Source: Deltaproteobacteria bacterium
GTDB lineage: Bacteria; SAR324; NAC60-12
Assembly (NCBI GenBank): GCA_002707655.1
Contig: PANO01000058.1
Span: 1 to 18,777, forward strand
DNA: 18,777 bases
Direction of reading: 5' to 3'
Shown: positions 1 to 6,968 of the stretch, piece after piece
Layout: each line of letters begins with the position of its first letter
Position numbering within the stretch: position 1 is the stretch's first letter
The notes under the pieces: generated by a model
Seen by the model: only the letters and a program-made list of their open reading frames with translations
Databases searched by the model: none
Told to the model about the DNA's origin: nothing
Position numbers and translations under genes: made by a program

Positions 1-1
1 C

Positions 2-967
2 CTGTTTTCGGGAACCCTGACGCTGCTGCTGCTGGGGCGCTTTTTACAAGGCTTCGGCAGTGCCGCCTTCCGCATCGTCACAGTCGCCATCATCCGGGAT
101 CGCTTTGAAGGACCTACGATGGCGCGGGTCATGTCCTTCGTGATGACAATCTTCATCCTCGTGCCGGTTGTTGCTCCGGCCATTGGACAGGGGGTTCTGT
201 GGCTGGCCGGGTGGCGGGCAATTTTCGCAATGTTTTTGGTCAATGGGCTGCTGCTGCTGCTTTGGTTCCTCATGCGTATGCACGAAACCCTGCCTCTGGA
301 AAAGCGTGTGCCGCTTTCCTTCACACGCTCGCTGAACGCCGCACGAGAAGTCTTCCGGATTCGTGCCGCACTCGGCTACACGCTTTGCATCGGACTGATG
401 TTCGGTCCGTTCATGGCCTACCTCAGCACCGCGCAGCAACTCTTTGCGGACGTCTTTGACCGGGGCGAGGAACTACCCGTGTTCTTCGCCATTCTGGCCT
501 TGTCTTTTGGAGCCGCATCTTTGACCAACGCAAGCCTGGTGATGAAGTTTGGCATGTACTCGCTGTCCCTCTGGAGTGCGTGTACGTTCACGGGGGTCGC
601 CCTCCTAAGCTGGGTGGCGTTGCAAACCGTGTTGCCCGAACCGCCACTGTGGGGCTTCATGGCTTGCCTGATGCTGACCTTTTTCTGCCAAGGCTTGATG
701 TTCGGGAACCTCAACGCGATGGCCATGCAACCGTTGGGACACATTGCGGGCGTGGGGGCCACCATGGTCGGGGCGCTGTCGATGCTGGTGTCACTGCCTG
801 CGGCCTACGTCATTGCTCAGGCATTCGACGGCACAGTATTGCCGCTGGTGACAGGCTACGCCGTGTTCGGCGTGGCCGTGGTGGCAACCATGCTCTGGAC
901 GAAACGGGGAATCTGCCGCCGCCCTGTGACGCAAGCCTCGGCGGGATCGTCATCCGTGGAAAGCTGA
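2..967 (+). CDS. MFS drug exporter, Bcr/CflA-like (5' end missing)
   Basis: This is the C-terminal 321 residues of a major facilitator superfamily transporter; the frame is open from base 2, so the true start lies outside the window. The visible part begins in a membrane helix followed by GRFLQGFGSAAFR and RDRFEGPTMARVMS. These, with the following VPVVAPAIGQ, are characteristic of the Bcr/CflA (bicyclomycin/chloramphenicol/sulfonamide) drug:proton antiporters of the inner membrane. About nine to ten further hydrophobic segments follow, so roughly the first two of the usual twelve helices (about 70-80 residues) are missing. An internal ATG at 119 is not the start, because the conserved motif extends upstream of it. 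The gene converges on the glgX-type gene with a 39-bp gap that contains only a G-rich run and no clear terminator. The family assignment is firm; the substrate is not inferable. Confidence 0.88.
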   Translation: MFSGTLTLLLLGRFLQGFGSAAFRIVTVAIIRDRFEGPTMARVMSFVMTIFILVPVVAPAIGQGVLWLAGWRAIFAMFLVNGLLLLLWFLMRMHETLPLEKRVPLSFTRSLNAAREVFRIRAALGYTLCIGLMFGPFMAYLSTAQQLFADVFDRGEELPVFFAILALSFGAASLTNASLVMKFGMYSLSLWSACTFTGVALLSWVALQTVLPEPPLWGFMACLMLTFFCQGLMFGNLNAMAMQPLGHIAGVGATMVGALSMLVSLPAAYVIAQAFDGTVLPLVTGYAVFGVAVVATMLWTKRGICRRPVTQASAGSSSVES

Positions 968-1006
968 ATTCCAAACGGTAGGGGGGGGCGGGATCACCGG
1001 AGTCGG

Positions 1007-3088
1007 TCAAGCCGACATCAGCACGTCCAGACTGAATCCTGCCACGGAATGCTGGCCGGAAACGGATTCGCCACTTGAAAGGGAGGGAAGCGTGGAAAGC
1101 ACCCGCTGCCATGCTCCTGCCGGAAGCCGGAACTCGACGGGGTTGTCGTAGCAGTTGATGTGAATCCGCAAGCAAGCGGGTTGGTCGAAGGACGGTGAAT
1201 CCTTGCGGACCTCCAATACCAAAGTCCGGACCATCTCTGAAAAATCCGCAGCAGCGTTTTCGGTGTTGTGCCACTCCCACTTGGAATTTCGCGCAAACAG
1301 GAATTCGGCGAAGTGCTTGCGGAACGCGATCACTTTTTGCGTGAACCCCAGCAGGCCACAGTTTTGCTCCACGAGTTGCCAATCCACCCAAGTGAGTTCG
1401 GAGTCGTGGCAGTAGGCGTTGTTGTTGCCGTGCTGAGTGCGTCCAAACTCATCTCCGGCCACCAACATGGGAGTACCTTGGGCGAGGTGCAAAAGCGCGT
1501 GGAAGAGTCGTAGCTTCCGCTGGCGTAACTCCAGCACCACCGTATCCTCGGTGGCTCCTTCGATTCCACAGTTCCTCGAAAAATCCGGAGTGTGTCCGTC
1601 GCGGTTGTCTTCGCCGTTGGCGTGGTTGTGTTTTTCGGAATACGCCACAAGATCGTGCAACGTGAGGCCGTCATGCGCACTGAGAAAATTGACACTCAAG
1701 CACCGCCGCTGTGTTGATCTGCCGAACACCTCCGGACTTCCGGAAAGGGCGTCGGCAAGTCCGGCCATCTGCCCCTTGTCGCCCCGCACCGCTCGCCGGA
1801 TGGTGTCCCGGAAGCGATCGTTCCATTCGGCCCACTCCGCTTGGGACGCTTGCCCAAGTTGATAACCGCCTCCGGCATCCCACGGTTCTGCGATCAGCTT
1901 GATGCCCGCGAGTGCGGGATCATCCTGCAGTTTCCGGAAGAAATCCGGCGTGTCGCGCAGGTTTCCAGCAGAGTCTCGGTTGAGGATCGGGGCGAGGTCG
2001 AAGCGAAAACCGTCCACACCCATCACCTTCGCCCAATACTCCAAGCTTTCCCGCAACAAGCGCCGCACGAGCGCATGGTCAGAGCGCAAGGTGTTTCCGC
2101 ATCCGGAGTGATTGACGAGTTTTCCGTCGGAATCGTGCAGGTACCAGCTTTCCAGATCGAGCGCCTTGAAGTGATCGCTTGGCCCCTCCTCGTCCAGTTC
2201 CGCCGTGTGGTTGAGCACGACGTCCAGCCAGACTTCCAACCCTGCTTCGTGGACGGCATCAACCATTTCCTGAAACTCGGCAGTCGCATTGCGGGGATCG
2301 GCGGCGTAGGACGTTTTGGGGGCGAAAAACAGCAGCGGTGAATACCCCCAATAGTTGACGATCGGCTGGTCAGTTTCCGGATGCTTCCGGGGATTCTCAC
2401 ACTCGTCAAACTCAAAAACGGGCAGCAGTTCAATGACCGTCACGCCCAGCTTCCGGAGTTGGGGCAGCACTGAAATCAAACCTCGGTAGGTGCCACGCTC
2501 GGCGGGCAAAACCGGGGAACTCGCATGGCGGGTCAGCCCCCGGAGGTGAGTTTCGTAGACGATGCTTTGCTCCAGCGGGAGTTTGGGCTTGGCCGGACGA
2601 TGACGGGATTCCGGCTCCGGACGGACTGTAGCCAACCGTCGCATGCCCTCAAAGCGAAACCCGTGTGGGCGCACCCGGATTTGCAGGTCGCCGTTGGCCG
2701 TTTGCACAAACGCAAGCGGCTGCTCCCAGCGTTCGCCGCCCCAGCATTCCCGTGCCCACGGATCGAGGATTCGATGGCGGGAGCCGTCCGCGTGTTCGAT
2801 TTCGATGAGGTAGGTCAGCCGTTCCGGAAGCGGCGCACCGTCCGGCCATTCGGTTTCCCACGCCCAGCAAGCGTCAGAGCGGTGCTGTTCCGGATGGAGT
2901 TCTACAGTCACCAAGCACGGCTGGCAGGTTCCCGGCTCCGGAAGCGGGTTGCCGTCGTAGAAGTGGTAGGAAACGCGCTTCGCAAGTCGGGCGGCGAGTG
3001 CGAATTGTAAACGACGACCGACCCAGCGCGAACCGAATCGGGCGTCAGGGCATGACAGGGGTTGGAGGATGAGCGGGGTTCCGCTCAT
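1007..3088 (-). CDS. glgX: Glycogen debranching enzyme (isoamylase-type, GH13)
   Basis: A 693-residue cytoplasmic alpha-1,6-glucosidase of the GlgX/TreX/isoamylase group, which removes short branches from phosphorylase-trimmed glycogen. An N-terminal CBM48-like domain (about residues 10-130) precedes the GH13 barrel. The four GH13 regions are visible: DVVLNHT at 289-295, GFRFDLAPI with the nucleophile Asp364, LIAEPWDAGG with the acid/base Glu401, and FLSAHDG with Asp473. GDEFGRTQHGNNNAYCHDSE is typical of GlgX, and the length fits GlgX (about 650-720). The ATG at 3088 is the only reasonable start, although no strong Shine-Dalgarno is seen. The gene lies 36 bp downstream of the PilZ-like gene on the same strand and is probably co-transcribed with it. 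No other glycogen genes are in the window. The debranching assignment is strong; exact chain-length specificity cannot be told. Confidence 0.93.
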   Translation of the reverse strand: MSGTPLILQPLSCPDARFGSRWVGRRLQFALAARLAKRVSYHFYDGNPLPEPGTCQPCLVTVELHPEQHRSDACWAWETEWPDGAPLPERLTYLIEIEHADGSRHRILDPWARECWGGERWEQPLAFVQTANGDLQIRVRPHGFRFEGMRRLATVRPEPESRHRPAKPKLPLEQSIVYETHLRGLTRHASSPVLPAERGTYRGLISVLPQLRKLGVTVIELLPVFEFDECENPRKHPETDQPIVNYWGYSPLLFFAPKTSYAADPRNATAEFQEMVDAVHEAGLEVWLDVVLNHTAELDEEGPSDHFKALDLESWYLHDSDGKLVNHSGCGNTLRSDHALVRRLLRESLEYWAKVMGVDGFRFDLAPILNRDSAGNLRDTPDFFRKLQDDPALAGIKLIAEPWDAGGGYQLGQASQAEWAEWNDRFRDTIRRAVRGDKGQMAGLADALSGSPEVFGRSTQRRCLSVNFLSAHDGLTLHDLVAYSEKHNHANGEDNRDGHTPDFSRNCGIEGATEDTVVLELRQRKLRLFHALLHLAQGTPMLVAGDEFGRTQHGNNNAYCHDSELTWVDWQLVEQNCGLLGFTQKVIAFRKHFAEFLFARNSKWEWHNTENAAADFSEMVRTLVLEVRKDSPSFDQPACLRIHINCYDNPVEFRLPAGAWQRVLSTLPSLSSGESVSGQHSVAGFSLDVLMSA

Positions 3089-3101
3089 GTGGATTCGACG
3101 A

Positions 3102-3119
3102 GGGAAACGTGACGTTCCC
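3102..3119. repeat. Short palindrome in the 36-bp gap before glgX
   Basis: AACGT-G-ACGTT (3106-3116) is an exact inverted repeat, extended outward to GGGAA/TTCCC with one base offset. It occupies the gap between the PilZ-like gene and glgX. It could be an operator or a small mRNA stem. The sequence gives no further support, and a palindrome this short can arise by chance. Confidence 0.35.
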
Positions 3120-3124
3120 CCATT

Positions 3125-3760
3125 TCAGTGGCGGGCCTGACGGCGGTTGAACTGCTGCATGGTCGTAGAGGCTTCCTCCTTGACGGGTTTGGCCTTGGGC
3201 AGCACAGACTGGATCAGCGCAATCCAAGAGTCCAAGCTGGCCTCCGTGACCCTTGTGCCGTGGCGATAGGCGTGGTGCGGATGGGATTCCTTGTAGCGGT
3301 TCTTGAGTTGTTCCAGCGTCTTGAGGTTTTGCTGATCGAAGATGGAAAAACGCTGAATCAGGTCGGCGGTTGCAAAGCGGCTGGGATTGTGAAGTAGCTT
3401 GATGACGTCCGGCTCAATGTCCTGCCCAGCAGCTTCGTATTGCCCAAAAATCATCTGGCGGATGCAGATGCTGGTGATGTTGTCCTGATCCTGATGCCGA
3501 GTCCACAGCACCTCCAGCAGCACCTCTCCGGACTTGCCGCCGTCTGGATTCACCTCCAGCCGGACCTGACAGCCGGGTTTGAACTCCTGCTCCGTGTAGA
3601 GTCCGGCTCCGGAGGTGGTTGTGTCTTGCAGGGCACCGTCGCCCTTGTACTCCATTGGACTCAGGGAACCATCGGCAGCGGGGGTGAGCCACTCGATCAG
3701 TTGAGCGGAGATGCCCTCGAAGCGGTCAGAAGAAGTGGAGTCTTTGATGAAGTGAAACAT
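3125..3760 (-). CDS. PilZ-like domain protein of unknown function
   Basis: A 211-residue soluble protein with no signal peptide or membrane segment. Residues about 18-105 resemble a PilZ beta-barrel: DTTTSGAGL (Asp46, Thr48, Gly51) fits the D-x-[ST]-x-x-G motif and is followed by KPGCQVRLEV and GEVLLEVLWT, the strand pattern usual in that fold. The other c-di-GMP-binding element, an RxxxR motif upstream of it, is not visible, so nucleotide binding is doubtful. The remaining ~105 residues look helical and charged, with no family I recognise. I chose the ATG at 3760; the frame stays open to a TTG at 3847, but that extension is basic and low-complexity. The gene is divergent from the flagellin (166 bp between starts) and upstream of glgX. 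A role in motility control is suggested only by position and the PilZ resemblance. It could instead be an unrelated beta-barrel. Confidence 0.55.
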   Translation of the reverse strand: MFHFIKDSTSSDRFEGISAQLIEWLTPAADGSLSPMEYKGDGALQDTTTSGAGLYTEQEFKPGCQVRLEVNPDGGKSGEVLLEVLWTRHQDQDNITSICIRQMIFGQYEAAGQDIEPDVIKLLHNPSRFATADLIQRFSIFDQQNLKTLEQLKNRYKESHPHHAYRHGTRVTEASLDSWIALIQSVLPKAKPVKEEASTTMQQFNRRQARH

Positions 3761-3864
3761 GGTGGCGGTGGTACTCCGGGTTGACGAAACCAAGCGTTTG
3801 ATCTGGCAAGACCATCCAAGCATCCCATAATCGTCTTCATCCCGCAAGGATTATGTGCCGAGGC

Positions 3865-3891
3865 TAAAGTTTTCGCTCCAATTGCCGATGA
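3865..3891 (+). promoter_or_regulatory. Sigma-28 (FliA) promoter of the flagellin gene
   Basis: TAAA (3865-3868), a spacer of exactly 15 bases, then GCCGATGA (3884-3891). The enterobacterial sigma-28 consensus is TAAA-N15-GCCGATAA, so spacing and 11 of 12 positions match. Transcription would begin near 3898, giving a leader of roughly 29 bases before the ATG at 3927. This also argues against the longer reading frame that opens with GTG at 3855, because that codon lies upstream of the promoter. Confidence 0.85.
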
Positions 3892-3926
3892 CAGGGATGA
3901 CAGGAGTTTCACCTCGGCAGAAGGCC

Positions 3927-5531
3927 ATGAAGATTCTCAACAACGCCCTTGCGCTCAGTACCCTCCGGGAGACAAACAACGCGCACAAAGGGGTGACCGA
4001 CAGCATCAAAAAACTCAGTTCCGGGCAGCGCGTCAACACACCCGTGCAGGCTCCGGCGGCACTGATTGCGGCCAATCAACTCAATGCGCATCAGGTGGGC
4101 ACCCGGCAGGCCTTCCAGAACACGGAGGAGTCGGTCACGTTGATCCAGACCGCAGAGGGCGGGCTGTCCAAGATCAACGACATCCTCACCAAGATGAAGC
4201 AGATCGCGCTGCATGCAGCCAACGGTGCTGTCAACGATTCCATGATGCGTGAAGCCGATCAGGTGGAAATCGAGTACCTCTTGGAATCGGTGGACCGCAT
4301 CACACAAAACACGCAGTTCAACAACAAGCGCCTGCTCGACGGCTCGATGGGGACCAATGGCACGGTCGTCGGAGATCACCTCCGTTTTGTCGGTGCCACT
4401 CCAGAGTCCCCCTCGACCCCGCTGGAAGGCTTTCCCATCGACATCACCCAGATCGCCACCCGGGCCTACAAGGCGGGCACAGTGCCTGTGACTGTGGATA
4501 GCTTTGGCGAGGGCTTTCAGATCACGCTGCTCGAAAGCGGCAAGATGGTCACGATGGACTTCCGCAAGGGCAAGCTCGACGAGCAGATTCAGCACCTGAT
4601 CAGCAAGCATAAGGAGGTTCCGGAACGCTTCCCTGCGGCAGACACCTCCCGGCAAATCCGGAAAATCATCGAACATGCCCTGCGCGAGGAGGCAGAAAAC
4701 CAGCAGCTAAATTTGGAAATCCTCTTTGACGAGCAGGGAGTCCTCAGCATCCAGCACAAGAAATACGGCGACCACGCCAGCTTCTCGGTGGCCTGCACCA
4801 CTCCGGGCATCATCACCGCTCAGGCCCTTGCCTCGGAACCGAGCGAACCGGGACAGGACGTGCAGGGCCGCATTGCCGGAGACATGGCCAACGGACACGG
4901 GCAGTACCTCACCGCACCTTTAGGAACCACGGCCCAAGGAGCCTCCATTCGCTACACGCTCCCGGACGAGTTGGCCACCGTCCCGGTCCTCAACGAGGCT
5001 GGGCTGGTGGTGGGGCACCGCCGCATCAAGACCAATCCAGAGCAAATCATCGGCTCGAACAAGAACCCGATCATTGAGGGCTACCTGCATCTCACGCAGC
5101 AGTCTCCGACCTTCCAGATTGGCTATGAAGCCTCTGAACAGAACGCGGTCGTCTCGCTTCCGGACGTGAAAGTCTTCAAACTCGGACGGGATCTTGACAA
5201 TCAGAGCAACTTCGAGAGCCTTGGGGACATTGATGTCTCAACGGTGCAGGGCGCGTTCGATGCGTCCAAGGTCATCAACAAGGCGACCGACGAACTCTCG
5301 ATCATGCGCGGAGAACTGGGTTCCTTCCAGCGCAACCGCATCGAGCGCACTTTGGACTTGCTCTCCAAGAAGAACGAGAACCTGGCGGCGGCGCAATCCA
5401 CAATTCAAGACACGGATATCGCCGTAGAGGTTTCCAACCTTGCCCGCGAGCAACTCCGGCTCAACGCCTCTCAGTCCATGCTTGCCCAAGCCAATCAGGA
5501 ACCCGGAAAAGTCCTCAGCCTCTTGCGTTGA
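3927..5531 (+). CDS. Flagellin (filament protein)
   Basis: A 534-residue flagellin, the subunit of the flagellar filament exported by the flagellar type III apparatus. The N-terminal D0/D1 region (about 1-142) contains KLSSGQRVN at 29-37, a long heptad-like helical stretch and FNNKRLLDG. The C-terminal D1/D0 region (about 440-534) contains STIQDTDIAVEVSNLAREQL and SMLAQANQEPGKVLSLL. The central ~290 residues (143-430) are a variable surface domain that I cannot match to anything specific. The start at 3927 puts LSSG at residue 30, as in typical flagellins, and it follows the sigma-28 promoter. AAGG lies only 2 bases upstream and AGGAG about 20, so the ribosome site is not ideal. Compared with common flagellins the usual DD(A/P)AGL segment reads QAPAALIAANQL. 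No chaperone, cap or other flagellar gene is adjacent. Confidence 0.93.
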   Translation: MKILNNALALSTLRETNNAHKGVTDSIKKLSSGQRVNTPVQAPAALIAANQLNAHQVGTRQAFQNTEESVTLIQTAEGGLSKINDILTKMKQIALHAANGAVNDSMMREADQVEIEYLLESVDRITQNTQFNNKRLLDGSMGTNGTVVGDHLRFVGATPESPSTPLEGFPIDITQIATRAYKAGTVPVTVDSFGEGFQITLLESGKMVTMDFRKGKLDEQIQHLISKHKEVPERFPAADTSRQIRKIIEHALREEAENQQLNLEILFDEQGVLSIQHKKYGDHASFSVACTTPGIITAQALASEPSEPGQDVQGRIAGDMANGHGQYLTAPLGTTAQGASIRYTLPDELATVPVLNEAGLVVGHRRIKTNPEQIIGSNKNPIIEGYLHLTQQSPTFQIGYEASEQNAVVSLPDVKVFKLGRDLDNQSNFESLGDIDVSTVQGAFDASKVINKATDELSIMRGELGSFQRNRIERTLDLLSKKNENLAAAQSTIQDTDIAVEVSNLAREQLRLNASQSMLAQANQEPGKVLSLLR

Positions 5532-5570
5532 GGGGACTTCCCTTTTCTGACAATCCCCGCTAAAATTCTT

Positions 5571-5591
5571 GGGAAGTGAACCGAACTTCCC
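5571..5591. promoter_or_regulatory. Perfect inverted repeat before the GS-like gene, candidate operator
   Basis: GGGAAGT (5571-5577) and ACTTCCC (5585-5591) form an exact 7-bp inverted repeat around a 7-base spacer, ending 8 bases before the ATG at 5600. A TAAAAT hexamer at 5561-5566, without a convincing -35, would place transcription start near the left arm. The position fits a repressor site or a hairpin covering the start. The binding factor is unknown, so the operator role is inference. Confidence 0.45.
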
Positions 5592-5599
5592 AAACCTTT

Positions 5600-6940
5600 A
5601 TGGACACCCTCGCAGAGTGGATTGGCCAGCATCGCATCAGCGAGGTCGAATGCCTCACCCCGGACCTCACCGGCATCGCACGCGGCAAGATCATGCCCGC
5701 GAGCAAATTTCTCAAAAACGAAGGGCTGCGGCTTCCGGAAGCCGTTTTTCTGCAAACTGTCACCGGCGAGTGGCTGCCGTTTAAAGACCTCTTCCAGGTC
5801 GATCCCGCAGAAATTGACATGCAACTCCGTCCGGACCCGGAGACGATCTGCCTAGTGCCGTGGGTGGAGGAACCAACCGCACAGGTGATCCACGACTGCT
5901 TCCACCACGACGGCATGCCCGTGGAGCTTTCTCCGCGCAACGTGCTACGCCGCGTCCTCAAACTTTACGAAGAAGACGGGCTGCGCCCCGTGGTGGCTCC
6001 GGAACTGGAGTTCTACCTCACCAAGATCAACAAGGACCCCGACTACCCGCTGACCCCGCCGGTGGGACGCTCCGGGCGCCAGGAAGTGACCGGGCAGTTT
6101 TACGGCATTGATGCCCTCAACGAGTTCGACCCGCTCTTTGAGGAAATGTACGAATACTGCGAGGCGCAGGAACTCGACATTGATGCTCTCACCCACGAGG
6201 CAGGCAGTGCCCAGATGGAGATCAACTTCATCCACGGCGATCCCATGCGCCGCGCCGATCATGTGTACCTCTACAAGCGCACGATGCGCGAGACCGCCTT
6301 CCGGCACAAGGTCTATGCGACTTTCATGGCCAAGCCGATGTCGGACCAGCCCGGCAGCGCGATGCACGTCCATCAATCGGTCATTGACGTAAAGACCGGA
6401 CGCAACCTCTTTGCGCAGGAGGACGGTGCGAATTCGCAGGAGTTCCTCGCCTACATCGCCGGACTCCAGAAATACCTGCCCTCGGCAATGCCGCTGCTGG
6501 GGCCGAACGTCAACTCCTATCGTCGGCTCTACCCGGACAACTCTGCGCCCATCAACGTGCAGTGGGGCGTGGACAATCGCACTGTCGGACTGCGCGTTCC
6601 TGTCAGCGGGGCCGAGAACCGCCGCGTGGAAAACCGCCTCGCCGGAGCCGACGCTAATCCTTACCTCGCGCTCGCCACCACCCTCGGTTGCGGACTGCTC
6701 GGCATCCGCGAAAAGCTTATTCCCACCGAGGCGGTCAAGGGGAGTGCCTACGATTTTGACTACGAACTGCCCCGCAATCTTGAAGAAGCGCTGCGGGCGA
6801 TGGAGGATTGCGAGAAGTTGGAAGAGCTTTTCGGAGAGAAATTTGTGAAAGTCTATGTTGCACTCAAGCGTAGCGAGTTTGAAGCGTTTTTTCAGGTCAT
6901 CAGCACTTGGGAGCGCGAGTACTTACTGCTCAACGTTTAA
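5600..6940 (+). CDS. spuB: Gamma-glutamylpolyamine synthetase (glutamine synthetase family)
   Basis: A 446-residue cytoplasmic enzyme of the glutamine synthetase superfamily that most likely ligates glutamate to putrescine or another polyamine with ATP, as PuuA, PauA and SpuB proteins do. Visible GS features are APELEFYL (metal-binding Glu125/Glu127), the segment ending MEINF near 196-200, MHVHQS with His246/His248, NSYRR at 295-299, DNRTVGLRVP and RRVENR with Glu334. The adenylylation tyrosine motif of housekeeping GlnA is not evident. The order GS, aminotransferase, polyamine-binding protein matches Pseudomonas spuB-spuC-spuD and is the main reason for the polyamine call. A GTG at 5576 would add eight residues, but it lies inside the inverted repeat and I prefer the ATG at 5600; neither has a clear Shine-Dalgarno. 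The next gene follows after 28 bp. Another amine substrate remains possible. Confidence 0.85.
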   Translation: MDTLAEWIGQHRISEVECLTPDLTGIARGKIMPASKFLKNEGLRLPEAVFLQTVTGEWLPFKDLFQVDPAEIDMQLRPDPETICLVPWVEEPTAQVIHDCFHHDGMPVELSPRNVLRRVLKLYEEDGLRPVVAPELEFYLTKINKDPDYPLTPPVGRSGRQEVTGQFYGIDALNEFDPLFEEMYEYCEAQELDIDALTHEAGSAQMEINFIHGDPMRRADHVYLYKRTMRETAFRHKVYATFMAKPMSDQPGSAMHVHQSVIDVKTGRNLFAQEDGANSQEFLAYIAGLQKYLPSAMPLLGPNVNSYRRLYPDNSAPINVQWGVDNRTVGLRVPVSGAENRRVENRLAGADANPYLALATTLGCGLLGIREKLIPTEAVKGSAYDFDYELPRNLEEALRAMEDCEKLEELFGEKFVKVYVALKRSEFEAFFQVISTWEREYLLLNV

Positions 6941-6968
6941 CGTCAACCTCTTAACACCAAATCATTCC

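Noticed and set aside
119..967. MFS gene starting at the ATG at 119
   Set aside because: The frame is open to the window edge and the conserved GRFLQGFGSAAFR segment lies upstream, so the gene is truncated by the window rather than short.
3843..3861. Possible sigma-54 promoter (GGCAC...TTGC on the minus strand) for the PilZ-like gene
   Set aside because: The two elements are separated by seven bases instead of five, which sigma-54 does not tolerate, so the match is likely chance.
3909..4676. 255-codon open frame antisense to the flagellin
   Set aside because: It lies wholly within a well-supported flagellin, has no recognisable domain and no ribosome site, and reads as a shadow of that gene's codon use.
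5532..5560. Intrinsic terminator after the flagellin
   Set aside because: The G-run and C-runs give only 4-5 bp stems with poor loops and the T-run is not placed after a stable stem.
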